This document shows, piece by piece, positions 22,542 through 31,105 of a DNA stretch of 38,736 nt. The DNA is taken from contig JANXVA010000802.1 in the NCBI GenBank assembly GCA_025351875.1, forward strand, positions 1 through 38,736, read 5' to 3'. The notes under the pieces are model-generated. The model had not been told where the DNA came from, searched no databases, and worked only from the letters and a program-made list of their open reading frames with translations. Positions within the stretch are counted from its first letter, which is position 1; every line of letters begins with the position of its first letter. The position numbers were made by a program, and so were the translations under genes. The DNA comes from Myxococcales bacterium (GTDB lineage Bacteria > Myxococcota_A > Polyangia > Polyangiales > Polyangiaceae).

Positions 22542-25049
22542 TCAGCGGGTCAGCCAGATCGGATTCGTGAACGCGAGGGGCTGGATCGGCATGAACGGCA
22601 ACGCGTCGTCGAGCGCGCGATCGCCACGGACCACGACCGCAATCCAGCGCGCGCCGTCGGGGATGGTGAGGCTCAGATCGGTCTCGAGGCGCACGGTGCG
22701 CGCCGCGGCCTCCTCGAGCGTCCCCTCCTCCTTGCCGAGGCGGGTCGGGCGCGACGCGACCTTGGACTTGAAGAGGATCTCGCGACGTCCCGCGCCGGGG
22801 ACGAGCGCGGCGGGTCCCGCGCCCGGCGTCGGCGACGGCGGAGCTGGCGGAAAACCCGCGATGACCTCGACCGAGGTGACATCGACCCAGGGGGCCGCGC
22901 GGACCCGCAGCTTGCCCGAGACGTTCGCGCCCCGCGCCACCGCGAGATCGTCGCCCGGTCTCGAGGGCTTGCCGTCGGCATTGCCGCCGAGCTCGAGCTC
23001 GATGGTCGGTCCGCTCGTGATGAACGTGTGGCCCTTCTTGATCGCGGCGACGACCGCCGCGGTCTCGATCGCCTGGCCGCCGTCGCCGGCGGACTTTGCG
23101 TCGACGAGCGCCATCGTCCGCGGGTAGCCCGCCCACTGGTACTGGATGCGATGGGAGTCGCTGCTGCCCGTCGCCCAGATGTGCTTGCCCAGGTTGAGGA
23201 GCGCGAACCAGTCCTCGAGGACCTGATCGACGCGCGCGCGCGACGCGAGATCGTAGCCGTTGTAGACCTCGAGCGTGTCGAAGTCGGCGCGCATGCCGGC
23301 CGGCATGCGGCCGACCTTCGGGTCGAAGCCGACGACGTGGAAGTACCCGATGCCGGACGGCAGTCGCGGGTGGTTCACCTGGAGCACGCGCGTCGGGTCG
23401 CCACGCTTGGCAGCACCGAAGACGCTCGCCGCCGTCGCTCCCTTGAACGGCGGAACACCCGCGTTCGATGGATACGGAAACACGCCGAAGTGTCCGAAGC
23501 GCGGGTTGTACGTCGTGACCTCGACGCCGGTGACGTGCGCGAGCTGCTTCGAGAGGCGAAGCACCTCGAGCGGGCCCGTGTAGTCGCCGACGATGTTGTG
23601 CTCCGTCGGAACGGCGAAATCGACGCCGGCGGAGACGAGCGAGAGCACCCGGTCCTCGGCGGTGACCGGGCTGTCGAAGCTCGGCCGTGCATGCACGTGC
23701 AGGTCGCAACCGACGACGCCGGGGGTGGGCACGACGTGTCGGAGCGCGAGGTCGATGGTCCGCGTGTGACCGCTCTGTACCTCCACCGATTCGGCGTCGA
23801 TGCTCCACTCGAAGCCCTTCGTCGCGGCGACGCGGTACTTGCCCGCCGGGAGCGGTGTTGCGATCTCGCCTTCCAGCACGTCCATCAGCGGCCCGGCGCC
23901 CGAGGCGCGGTAGTCCGGGCCGAAGCTCGGGTCGACGGTGCCCTCGATGCCCTTCACGATGAGCCTCGCCACGATCGGCTGGTTCGTGTCGGCGTCGATG
24001 ATGCGAACGCGAATCTCGCCGCCGGGTGAGACGTCGAGCTTGAGCTCGGCCTGGCTTCCCGGCGTGAAGCGCACGGGCGCGCTCGTGTGCGCTGCCTCGA
24101 GCGCGGCGAACCACTGCACGGTCGTGATGGGGGCGTCGAGCGCGAATCGCCCCTGCGGATCGACGGCGACGCGCACCTGCGGGCGCCCGTCCTCGTCGAG
24201 ACCGATGACGTGCGCGCGCTCCTTCGTACCGGTGACGACGCCCGCGACACGCGCGACCGGCGCCTTGAGCAGCTTGTAGAGGCGTCCCCATACGAGCTGC
24301 TCGGAGGCGCCGACGAGGATCGCCAGCTCCATTCGCGCGGGCTTCGGCGCGGCGCCCGGCGAGCGCTGTCCCGCGGTCTCCGTTCGCGCGGACACGACGA
24401 CGCGCGGCTGGGCGCCCGCCTGATCGGTGTCGGGCGCGACCTCCTGGATGGAGACCGGCCCTTGGGTGCCGAGGATCGCGATGGGGTGCACGTCGTCGTC
24501 GACGACGAGGGTGCGCGCCTCGGTGGCCCCGAGGTCGGCCACGGTGCCCGCACCAGGGACGAACATCGCGCGGCCCGCAGGTGCGAGCCCGAGCCTCAGC
24601 GCGTACGTGTGCGCTGCGCTGCCCGTGTCCGGCGTCACGACGACGTTCGCCGCGAGATGATCCGACGTCGGGTCCATGCGCAGCTCGAGCGCGCCGGTCG
24701 CGCGCTCCTCACCGATCTCGATGGGGAACGAGGCCGAGAGGGTGAGCTTGTCGCGAAGCTGGATGTCCGCGCGCCGCATGACGAGCGGACGCTCGACGCC
24801 GTCGACGACGAGCGACATCTCGAGATCCGCACGGCTGCGCCCGTCGGTGCTCGCGACCGTGATGCGGCCCGAGGCCGGGAACACGGAGAAGCGCGCGACC
24901 ACGCCGCCGAGCTCGGTCACCTCTCCGGCGCGAGTCGCCGCGGGCACTGCGCGACGACCTCGCTGCGCGCCGAACGCGAGCGTGAGGGCGATCAGCGCGG
25001 CGAGGATCGCGGCGCCGAAGACGTCCCGCGCGCTACGACCGTCCTCCAC
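22542..25049 (-). CDS. Membrane-anchored PHP-fold metallohydrolase (CehA/McbA-like)
   Basis: An 835-residue protein. One N-terminal helix (VFGAAILAALIALTLAFGA, about 10-28) suggests an inner-membrane anchor with the rest in the periplasm. Beta-rich regions (about 45-430) include a carboxypeptidase-regulatory-like domain (EIRVRIIDADTNQPIVARL). The catalytic PHP domain follows: DLHVH (449-453), PTEHN (481-485), GVE (508-510), NHPRLP (560-565), LEVYNGYD (594-601) and SSDSHR (630-635), a full set of metal ligands. CehA/McbA-family members cleave carbamate or phosphate esters; the substrate here is unknown. The start is GTG, without a clear ribosome-binding site. It lies 43 bases after tsaE on the same strand, so it is probably co-transcribed but not obviously related in function. 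Confidence 0.85.
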   Translation of the reverse strand: MEDGRSARDVFGAAILAALIALTLAFGAQRGRRAVPAATRAGEVTELGGVVARFSVFPASGRITVASTDGRSRADLEMSLVVDGVERPLVMRRADIQLRDKLTLSASFPIEIGEERATGALELRMDPTSDHLAANVVVTPDTGSAAHTYALRLGLAPAGRAMFVPGAGTVADLGATEARTLVVDDDVHPIAILGTQGPVSIQEVAPDTDQAGAQPRVVVSARTETAGQRSPGAAPKPARMELAILVGASEQLVWGRLYKLLKAPVARVAGVVTGTKERAHVIGLDEDGRPQVRVAVDPQGRFALDAPITTVQWFAALEAAHTSAPVRFTPGSQAELKLDVSPGGEIRVRIIDADTNQPIVARLIVKGIEGTVDPSFGPDYRASGAGPLMDVLEGEIATPLPAGKYRVAATKGFEWSIDAESVEVQSGHTRTIDLALRHVVPTPGVVGCDLHVHARPSFDSPVTAEDRVLSLVSAGVDFAVPTEHNIVGDYTGPLEVLRLSKQLAHVTGVEVTTYNPRFGHFGVFPYPSNAGVPPFKGATAASVFGAAKRGDPTRVLQVNHPRLPSGIGYFHVVGFDPKVGRMPAGMRADFDTLEVYNGYDLASRARVDQVLEDWFALLNLGKHIWATGSSDSHRIQYQWAGYPRTMALVDAKSAGDGGQAIETAAVVAAIKKGHTFITSGPTIELELGGNADGKPSRPGDDLAVARGANVSGKLRVRAAPWVDVTSVEVIAGFPPAPPSPTPGAGPAALVPGAGRREILFKSKVASRPTRLGKEEGTLEEAAARTVRLETDLSLTIPDGARWIAVVVRGDRALDDALPFMPIQPLAFTNPIWLTR

Positions 25050-25092
25050 GATGCAAGGAGAGCAAAGTCGGGGACATCGGGACGAGATTTCT

Positions 25093-25557
25093 TCATGTCC
25101 GGCCGCGAATCGTCGCTTTTCGTGCGCCTCGTTCGACGGTGAGCCGGACGTCGAACGACGCGGCGCCGCCGAGGTCGCGCTCGAAGCCCTCCCCCCACTC
25201 CACGATCAGGATGCCGCCCTCGGCGCGGCGCTCGGCGAGGCCGAGCCTGCGAATCTCGGCGCTCGTCTTCGTCCGATCGCCGCCGTCGTCGAGCAATCGG
25301 TAGAGATCGCAATGAAGGAGGACGCCGCGCGGCGTCTCGTACTCCTGCACCAGCGCGAACGTCGGGCTCGCGATGGCTTGCTCCGTCGGCACGCCGAGCG
25401 CGCGGGCCATCGCGCGGGCGAGGAACGTCTTGCCGGCGCCGAGATCACCCGAGAGGAGGACGAGGTCTCCCTGCGAGAGCTTGGACGCGAGCTCGCCGCC
25501 GAGGCGCGCCGTGGCCCGGCGCGTCGGGAGAGGAACCTCGAAGAGCGTCTCTGCCAC
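25093..25557 (-). CDS. tsaE: tRNA threonylcarbamoyladenosine biosynthesis ATPase TsaE
   Basis: A 154-residue protein of the TsaE (YjeE) family, the ATPase that works with TsaB and TsaD to put threonylcarbamoyl on A37 of ANN-decoding tRNAs. It has the P-loop [16 protein letters not shown], the switch-like [10 protein letters not shown], the Walker-B-like LLHCDLYRL and the C-terminal LIVEWGEGF that marks the family. GAGG lies five bases before the GTG at 25557, seven bases after the stop of the upstream gene, so I prefer this start over the longer open frame, whose extra N-terminus is low-complexity. TsaB and TsaD are not in the window. Cytoplasmic. Confidence 0.93.
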   Translation of the reverse strand: MAETLFEVPLPTRRATARLGGELASKLSQGDLVLLSGDLGAGKTFLARAMARALGVPTEQAIASPTFALVQEYETPRGVLLHCDLYRLLDDGGDRTKTSAEIRRLGLAERRAEGGILIVEWGEGFERDLGGAASFDVRLTVERGARKATIRGRT

Positions 25558-25564
25558 AGCGGCC

Positions 25565-26644
25565 TCAGAACCGGACGAGCGCGCGCGCCGTACCGCCGCC
25601 GAGCACGAGCGTTCCGGTACCGCCGAAGGCCGCCGCGAGATCGCCGGCGATCTCGAGCTGGAGCTGCTCGCCGAGTCCCCACGAGACGAACGCCGCGCCA
25701 TGACCGAGAAAGCGAGCCGTCTTCTCGGCGCCGATCGCCACGTGCGCGCCGAGGAGCACCTCGGGACCCACGAAGAGGCGGTACTGTGGGAGCACTCCGA
25801 TCGCGTAGCGAGCGCCCGCGGCGATCTCGAGCGCGCGCGGGCCGATCACCTGGCTCGTGAAGATGCCTCGCAGCTCGACGCCGGGCACCTGCTCGATCGC
25901 GTAGGCGAACACGCCACCGAGGGCGAGCGCTTCCGACGGACCACGCGCCTCCGACGGTCGAGCCAGAGCGGTGGACGCGCCGACCGAGACGCCGAGCGCG
26001 GCAGGTCGGTTCTCCGCGTACGCGTGCTTCACGACCGGCTCGGCGGGAGGCGGTGGAGGCGGTGGCGGTGGCGGTGGCGCCTTCGGCTTGGCCTTGGGCT
26101 TTCGCTTGTGTGGTTCCGCACCGTCCCACGGGAGCACGGCGCTCTTGATCCCTTCGGGGCGCAAGAGAAGGCCCAGCATCTCGCCGAGCTGTACGCTTGC
26201 CTCGTCGGGATCGATCTCACGCGCGAGCGACTCGACGCGACCCGTGTCGACCTGACACACCTCGAGCTCGACGCGATACGTCGTGTAGCCATCCTCCTCC
26301 GTTCCGTCGGGGAGACGTGCAGGAGGTGCATCATGACGGTCGATGCGACCTGTGACGGTCCATTGCGAGCCGGAGGCCTTCCCTGCGGCGCGGTACTCCT
26401 GGCTGGTGTCGGGCGAGCCATCCCTCACCGCCTGCTCGGCGCTGAGCATCTCGCCCGGGCTCGGCGGCACGTGGCCCTTCGCGATCACCGCATCCCGCGC
26501 CCAGGCGCGCGCCTGATCGAGCTCGGGCTTCGTGCTCGTCTTCGCGGCGGAGAACGGCAGCACGGCGACGCGGTCCGCGAGCGCGGGCGAGGCCGTGCAG
26601 AGCAGCAGACCGAAAACGAGGAGAGTGACGAGGAAGCGAAGCAT
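25565..26644 (-). CDS. Secreted proline-rich protein with outer-membrane-like C-terminus
   Basis: A 359-residue protein. The signal peptide ([23 protein letters not shown]) has a type I cleavage site, so it is exported. An N-terminal domain (about 24-165, beginning RVAVLPFSA) is followed by a Lys/Pro linker with eleven prolines in a row, then a Gly-rich beta region (about 210-359) with alternating hydrophobic strands ([30 protein letters not shown]). It ends in VRF, and a terminal Phe is typical of outer-membrane barrels. The small barrel and linker suggest a surface or periplasm-spanning role; no family is recognised. tsaE follows seven bases downstream, so a transcriptional unit with tsaE and the PHP gene is likely. 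Confidence 0.75.
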   Translation of the reverse strand: MLRFLVTLLVFGLLLCTASPALADRVAVLPFSAAKTSTKPELDQARAWARDAVIAKGHVPPSPGEMLSAEQAVRDGSPDTSQEYRAAGKASGSQWTVTGRIDRHDAPPARLPDGTEEDGYTTYRVELEVCQVDTGRVESLAREIDPDEASVQLGEMLGLLLRPEGIKSAVLPWDGAEPHKRKPKAKPKAPPPPPPPPPPPAEPVVKHAYAENRPAALGVSVGASTALARPSEARGPSEALALGGVFAYAIEQVPGVELRGIFTSQVIGPRALEIAAGARYAIGVLPQYRLFVGPEVLLGAHVAIGAEKTARFLGHGAAFVSWGLGEQLQLEIAGDLAAAFGGTGTLVLGGGTARALVRF

Positions 26645-27003
26645 GGCAGGGGTGCGTGAAGGAAGCGGCCAAACCTTAGCTCAAATTCGAACCGGGACGA
26701 GCTCACCGCGCCTCGCCACCACGCAGCGCACTCCTGGCAGGCCGCGTGCCATGCGCTCGCCGAAGACAGCGCGCGAAGCGGCTGCAGAACGACTCGCACT
26801 CGACGAGCGCGCTCGTACCGACGAGCGCGCTCGTACCGACGAGCGCCGCGGACGCGCCGCGGACCCGCCGAGGAGCGCCCTCCCCGCTCATGCGGCCTCC
26901 TTTCAGCGCGCCGGAGTATCGCGCAGTACCTCGTGCGGGCCCCGTTTTTTCGCGCTGATGGGCGTACGTACGTATTCTGAAGATCTTCCGGAGGTCGCTC
27001 GCA
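26645..27003. other. 359-base gap between the divergent barrel-like and pilT-type genes
   Basis: No gene is supported here. The gap holds the tandem repeats described separately, a 10-base palindrome GAAGATCTTC (26979-26988), a TACGTACGTA stretch just before it and the GGAGG ribosome-binding site (about 26990-26994) of the PilT-type gene. The AT-richer 26965-26988 stretch is the likeliest promoter region for that gene. A minus-strand frame through the repeats has no family-like content. Confidence 0.55.
26803..26864. repeat. Two short tandem repeats in a gene-free gap
   Basis: ACGAGCGCGCTCGTACCG occurs twice perfectly in tandem (26803-26820, 26821-26838) with a partial third copy (from 26839). 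Each copy contains the palindrome CGAGCGCGCTCG. Directly after it, GCGCCGCGGAC occurs twice in tandem (26843-26853, 26854-26864). These lie upstream of both divergent genes. They may be regulator-binding sites or slippage-prone simple repeats. Confidence 0.6.
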
Positions 27004-28680
27004 TTGTCGAATCTCGTTCCGCTCTTCTCCATGCTCGAAAGTGCCAACGCGGACGAGCTGCGCCTCACGCCCGGTGAGCCTCCGTGCGTGACCGTCGACG
27101 GGAAACGCCGCGACGTCGCCTCTCAGCCCATGAATGCGCGACTCATCTCCGCGGCGGCGTCGGACCTCCTCTCGCAGTCCGAGCTCAACGACCTGCCCAG
27201 CCAGCGCCCGCGCACGGTCCGCCACGAGCACGGCGACGTCCTCTACGTGATCGAGGTCACGAAGACCACCGCCGGCATCGCCATGGCGATCCGGCCCGCA
27301 AAGCCCGTCGTGCGGGCGGAACCCCCGAGGGATGCTGGCCCCAAGCCGCGCCGCAGCCGCGCGTCGGTGCGTGCGCCCGCGAACATCGAGCTCGCAGCGA
27401 CGCCGCGCTCGCATGCGGTGGCGCTCGCGCCTCCCGCCATCCCCGCGCCCGCGCCCGCGCCCGCAAAGGCGAAGGCACCCGACCCCACCAAGCCGACCGT
27501 GACCTTCAAGAAGGAGGACGTCGCGGCCGTCGCCGCGCCGCCCGCGCCGCCCGCGCCGGCGGTCGCCCAGTCGGCCGCGGCCACGTCGCCCGGCGGCACG
27601 CCACGCATCGACGGACTCCTCCGCGAGATGCTCTCGCAGAAGGCCTCCGACCTCCATCTCTCGTCCGGCACCCGCCCCGTGATGCGCGTGCACGGCGAGA
27701 TCCACTTTGGCACCGAGCGCGACGCCCTCTCGAGCGCCGACATCGATTCGCTGATGAAGGAGATCATCACGGAGAAGGCGAAGAAGGACTTCGCCGAGCT
27801 CCGCGACGCCGACTTCGCCTACGAGATCCCGGGGCTCGCGCGCTTCCGCGTGAACGTCTTCGAGGACCGCAACGGCGCCGGCGCCGTCCTCCGACAGATC
27901 CCGATCGAGATCATCACAGCCGACAAGCTCGGGCTCCCCAAGGCGTGCATCGACCTGTGCTCGCTCTCGAAGGGCCTCGTCGTGGTCACCGGACCGACAG
28001 GCTCCGGCAAGTCGACCACGCTCGCGGCGATGATCGACTACATCAACAAGAACCGCTCGGATCACATCATCACGATCGAGGATCCGGTCGAGTTCGTTCA
28101 CAAGAACATCAAGTGCCTCGTCAACCAGCGCGAGGTCGGCCAGAACACGAAGAGCTTCAAGAACGCGCTGCGCGCCGCCCTGCGGGAGGATCCGGACATC
28201 GTCCTCGTCGGCGAGATGCGCGACCTCGAGACCATCGCGATCGCCATCGAGACGGCCGAGACGGGCCACCTCGTCTTCGGCACTCTCCACACGACCACCG
28301 CGGTCAGTACGGTCGACCGCATCATCGACCAGTTCCCGACCGACCGTCAGGCGCAGATACGCGTCATGCTGAGCGAGTCGCTGAAGGGCGTCGTCGCGCA
28401 GGTCCTCTGCAAGAAGATCGGCGGCGGGCGCGTGGCGGCGCTCGAAGTCCTGCTCGGGTCGACCGCCGTGTCGTCCCTCATCCGCGAGGGCAAGACGTAC
28501 CAGCTCGCGAGCGTCATGCAGACATCGAAGAACATCGGGATGATCACGATGAACGAGTCGCTCACCAACCTCGTGCTGAACAAGCAGATCGAAGCAAAGG
28601 ACGCCTGGCTCAAGGCGACCGACAAGAGCGGCCTGCTCGGCATGTTCAAGAACGCCGGGCTGCCGACCACGTTCACCTGA
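27004..28680 (+). CDS. PilT/PilU-type motor ATPase with duplicated N-domain
   Basis: A 558-residue protein of the type IV pilus retraction ATPase family. The catalytic part (about 200-558) has the PilT N-domain opening (MLSQKASDLHLSSGTRPVMR), Walker A GPTGSGKST (330-338), the Asp box HIITIEDPVEF, Walker B DPDIVLVGEMRD and the His box GHLVFGTLHT. Ahead of it, residues about 5-98 read like a second, diverged copy of the same N-domain (MLESANADELRLTPGEPPCVTV), joined by a Pro/Ala-rich linker of about 100 residues. PilT hexamers power pilus retraction and twitching; usual PilT proteins are about 350-400 residues. The start is TTG, 9 bases after GGAGG. No pilus genes flank it. Probably one of several PilT paralogues, as is usual in gliding myxobacteria. 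Confidence 0.88.
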   Translation: MSNLVPLFSMLESANADELRLTPGEPPCVTVDGKRRDVASQPMNARLISAAASDLLSQSELNDLPSQRPRTVRHEHGDVLYVIEVTKTTAGIAMAIRPAKPVVRAEPPRDAGPKPRRSRASVRAPANIELAATPRSHAVALAPPAIPAPAPAPAKAKAPDPTKPTVTFKKEDVAAVAAPPAPPAPAVAQSAAATSPGGTPRIDGLLREMLSQKASDLHLSSGTRPVMRVHGEIHFGTERDALSSADIDSLMKEIITEKAKKDFAELRDADFAYEIPGLARFRVNVFEDRNGAGAVLRQIPIEIITADKLGLPKACIDLCSLSKGLVVVTGPTGSGKSTTLAAMIDYINKNRSDHIITIEDPVEFVHKNIKCLVNQREVGQNTKSFKNALRAALREDPDIVLVGEMRDLETIAIAIETAETGHLVFGTLHTTTAVSTVDRIIDQFPTDRQAQIRVMLSESLKGVVAQVLCKKIGGGRVAALEVLLGSTAVSSLIREGKTYQLASVMQTSKNIGMITMNESLTNLVLNKQIEAKDAWLKATDKSGLLGMFKNAGLPTTFT

Positions 28681-28704
28681 TCCGCGAGCCGAGCGCCTGA
28701 ACAC

Positions 28705-28726
28705 TCGCCCTTCCAGGCGAATTTTT
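28705..28726 (+). terminator. Rho-independent terminator after the PilT-type gene
   Basis: A 5-base-pair stem TCGCC/GGCGA with loop CTTCCA is followed by ATTTTT, 25 bases after the stop codon. The T tract after the stem is rare in this window and supports a true terminator. Confidence 0.6.
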
Positions 28727-28881
28727 GACGCTCGCCGATGTAGGTGGAGCGCCGCTGGCGGCGAAACGGCAAGGCCTTGGCGGGGTCCGTCAGGACGATG
28801 ACGTCCAGGCCTTCTTAACGGCCGTCCGCGCCGCTTCTGCAGCCCTCGAGGGTCGGCACGGTGACTGCACGAAGGGTCACC

Positions 28882-29802
28882 ATGATGTCGACGAACACGA
28901 ACGAGAGCGCGTGCACGACGGTCGGCCTCCTCGAGGACCGTTATGTGCTCGGCGAGCTGCTCGGCGCGGGCTCGATGGGTCAGGTCTACTCGGCGCACGA
29001 CACGGTGCTCGGCATCGACGTCGCGGTGAAGATGCTCTACCCCGAGCTCGTTGGCTCGCGCCGGCATGTCGAGCGCTTCGCGCAGGAGGCGCGCGTCGCG
29101 GCCCGCATGCTGAGCCGCAACGTCGTCAAGGTGCTCGGCCTCGCGGTCACCTCGGAAGGCGCCCCTTGCATCGTCTACGAGCGCCTCGAGGGCGAGACGC
29201 TCGGCGAGCGCATCGTGCGTGACGGCGGTATCTCGCTCAGCGACACGCTCGAGGTCGTAAGGCAGATGTCGCACGCGCTCGCTCGCGCGCACACCATCGG
29301 TGTCATCCACCGCGACGTGAAGCCCGACAACATCTTCCTCACGCGCGACGCCGAGGGCCGCATGCTCGTGAAGCTCCTCGACTTCGGCATCGCGGAGGTC
29401 GAGGGCACGAACGGCTCGTACGCCCACTGCCAGCTGGCGGGCACGCCGGAGTACATGGCCCCGGAGATCCTCCTCGCCACGCACGAGTCGGATCGCGCCG
29501 GCGACCTCTACGCGCTCGCGGTCACGGTCTTCGAGTGCCTCACGGGGCAGTGTCCGTTTCCCGGTCCGGTCGACGACATCGTCGCCGCGCTCCGCGCCGG
29601 CACGCGCGCGCCCTTCACGGAGCACCGCCCCGACCTTCATGGCGCGATCGACTCGTGGATGGACCGCGCGCTCCACCAGGATCCGTTCTGGCGCTTCACG
29701 ACGGTGAAGGAGCTCCGCGACGCGTTCGAGGCCGCCATGCCCGCCGCATCCGCGACGGCCGCGCAAAAGCAGGCGCCCGCGACGCTCTGCGCCGCTGCCT
29801 GA
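28882..29802 (+). CDS. Soluble Ser/Thr protein kinase
   Basis: A 306-residue Hanks-type kinase with all catalytic elements: glycine loop GAGSMGQVYSA, VAVK lysine, the Glu of EARVA, catalytic loop VIHRDVKPDN, DFG (KLLDFGIAEVE), GTPEYMAPE and the C-lobe Arg region. It ends soon after the kinase domain with an Ala/Gln-rich tail and has no membrane helix or sensor domain, so it would need a partner for its signal. GAAGGG lies five bases before the ATG at 28882; an ATG one codon later is also usable. It sits between a PilT-type ATPase and lipoprotein genes with no clear operon. Targets are unknown. Confidence 0.92.
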   Translation: MMSTNTNESACTTVGLLEDRYVLGELLGAGSMGQVYSAHDTVLGIDVAVKMLYPELVGSRRHVERFAQEARVAARMLSRNVVKVLGLAVTSEGAPCIVYERLEGETLGERIVRDGGISLSDTLEVVRQMSHALARAHTIGVIHRDVKPDNIFLTRDAEGRMLVKLLDFGIAEVEGTNGSYAHCQLAGTPEYMAPEILLATHESDRAGDLYALAVTVFECLTGQCPFPGPVDDIVAALRAGTRAPFTEHRPDLHGAIDSWMDRALHQDPFWRFTTVKELRDAFEAAMPAASATAAQKQAPATLCAAA

Positions 29803-29811
29803 GCAATGCGC

Positions 29812-29823
29812 CCGCGATCGCGG
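29812..29823. promoter_or_regulatory. 12-base palindrome between kinase and lipoprotein genes
   Basis: CCGCGATCGCGG is a perfect palindrome nine bases after the kinase stop and 39 bases before the next start. It could be an operator or a weak terminator. It contains GCGATCGC, and CG-rich palindromes of this kind are common by chance at this GC content. Confidence 0.2.
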
Positions 29824-29862
29824 CGCTGGGTGCGCGCGAGCTGACATTTCCGGGTATCGTGC

Positions 29863-30402
29863 ATGCGCATGCGTCTCCGTCACGTCGTGCTCGCTGGACT
29901 CGCCGCGGTCTTCGCGTTTGCCCTCCTCGGCGCGTGCGTCTCGCTCGACGGCGTCGCGAGCGGTGGTGGCGCCGATGCCGCCAAGGCGAGCGACGGAAGC
30001 ACCGCGACCGAGGAGACGGGCGTCGATGCGGGCGAGATACCCGAGAGCACCCCCGGGCAGGTTCTGTGCGGGCCCATGCGATGCACTCTCCCCTCGACCT
30101 GCTGCGCCAGCCCTCCGATGGGCCAAGGGACCATCCCGACGACGTGCCAAGCGGCCGCCGAAACGTGCGCAGGCTACGCCCTCACCTGTGACGAGAGAGC
30201 CGACTGCGCGAAAACGGAGTCCTGCTGCTTCAGCCTCGGAGACGGCGGTGACAGACGCGCGGCATGCGCGCGCACCTGCGCGACCATCCAGGCGTGCCGG
30301 ACGGACGCGGAGTGCCTGGACGGCAAGACCTGCAAGCACCTGACCTGTTTCGGCCTGCGCCTCTGGGTCTGCGGGCCGAACAGCTTCTGCAGCGCGAACT
30401 GA
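29863..30402 (+). CDS. Cysteine-rich lipoprotein with paired-cysteine motifs
   Basis: A 179-residue predicted lipoprotein. The signal peptide (MRMRLRHVVLAGLAAVFAFALLGAC) ends in a lipobox. A linker of Gly, Ala, Asp, Thr and Glu leads to a domain of about 115 residues with 16 cysteines, including two CC pairs (STCCASPP, ESCCFSLGD) and the repeating C-x(5)-C type (TCDERADCAKTESCC, CRTDAECLDGKTC). This resembles the disulfide-rich modules of other Polyangia lipoproteins, and of the lipoprotein at 4027. There is a second in-frame ATG two codons later. No function is recognised. Confidence 0.82.
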   Translation: MRMRLRHVVLAGLAAVFAFALLGACVSLDGVASGGGADAAKASDGSTATEETGVDAGEIPESTPGQVLCGPMRCTLPSTCCASPPMGQGTIPTTCQAAAETCAGYALTCDERADCAKTESCCFSLGDGGDRRAACARTCATIQACRTDAECLDGKTCKHLTCFGLRLWVCGPNSFCSAN

Positions 30403-30458
30403 AGCTGCCCTTTTCGGGAGTTGCGCTACGATTTCCTCGTCAAGCGGAGGCGACGGCA

Positions 30459-30746
30459 ATGACGAAGGACCCCGAGGCCATCAAGCAGGAGATCTTCGCG
30501 GCGTGGAAGGCGGAGCAGCCCGATGGGACGCTCCAGCAATTCGACGACCACTGGGTCGCGCTCACGGGCGGGACGCGCACGAGTGTGACGCGACCGAGCA
30601 CTACGTCCATCAAGGACGCCTACGAGGGGCCCGACGCGATCAAGCGAAAGCTCTTCGAGGAGTGGATGGCAGCGCGACCAGGGGGCACGAGAGAGCAGTT
30701 CGAGACAGAGTGGGGCGCCATCACGGCTCACGCCACCGACGTCTGA
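30459..30746 (+). CDS. 95-residue protein of two tandem helical repeats
   Basis: A small soluble protein with a clear GGAGG ribosome-binding site about eight bases before the ATG. It consists of two copies of a motif of about 30 residues: AIKQEIFAAWKAEQPDG with TLQQFDDHWVALT (7-36), and AIKRKLFEEWMAARPGG with TREQFETEWGAIT (60-89). The shared positions are AIK, F, W, A, GT, QF, W and T, joined by a Ser/Thr-rich spacer of about 23 residues. Each copy looks like two short helices, with the Trp and Phe residues forming a core. No signal peptide and no recognised family. The longer frame starting at 30264 overlaps the lipoprotein gene and was not used. Confidence 0.78.
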   Translation: MTKDPEAIKQEIFAAWKAEQPDGTLQQFDDHWVALTGGTRTSVTRPSTTSIKDAYEGPDAIKRKLFEEWMAARPGGTREQFETEWGAITAHATDV

Positions 30747-30764
30747 GCGGCGGCCCCGCGTGGG

Positions 30765-31084
30765 TCACTGCTCGAAGCAGTAGAGGCGAAGACCGGTCTG
30801 GCAGATCATGGTGCCAGCGTTCGTCCAGGCGCTGATGCTCGTGGTGCTGCTACCGACAGTGCCCACGTTCGCCGGATCGCCAATCGTCCAGCTCGAGCAG
30901 GTCGACTGCGTCCTCAGGCCGAAGGCGGTCGTTCCCGTCCAGACGAACGTCGGCGACAGGCTCGAGTTGTTCTTGGACGACGCGGCAGGGAGGGAAGCAA
31001 GCACCGTGCAAAGGCCCCACGAGCCGCGAGCGCGCCGCCGGCTCCGCCTCCGCAGAGCGCGAGCGCCGCCGCCGCGCGCGTCAC
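30765..31084 (-). pseudogene. Decayed lipoprotein gene, C-terminal DUF1554-like fragment remains
   Basis: Residues read from 31004 down end in a recognisable C-terminal block: VWTGTTAFG, CSSWTIGDP, GTVGSSTTSISAWTNAG and CQTGLRLYCFEQ. This is the end of a domain found in Leptospira and myxobacterial surface lipoproteins (DUF1554-like, by my recollection). Upstream in a different frame a GTG at 31084 starts VTRAAAALALCGGGAGG, which looks like a short lipoprotein signal peptide. The body that should separate them, probably more than 100 residues, is missing, and the frames do not match. A short intact gene starting at GTG 31004 is possible but would lack a signal peptide. The remnant lies convergent with the two-repeat gene. 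Confidence 0.6.
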
Positions 31085-31105
31085 ACCCCGGGGTGGGACC
31101 GTGAG

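Noticed and set aside
26803-26864. Possible CRISPR array
   Set aside because: Repeats are directly tandem with no spacers, only two to three copies, and there are no cas genes.
26703-27068. A 121-residue minus-strand frame through the tandem repeats with ALVGTS units
   Set aside because: The repeat is divisible by three, so it reads as a peptide repeat by chance. There is no family-like content, and the frame overlaps the PilT-type start.
26485-30459. A 1324-residue minus-strand frame
   Set aside because: It runs opposite the PilT-type ATPase and the kinase, both with complete motifs, and has no recognisable domain.
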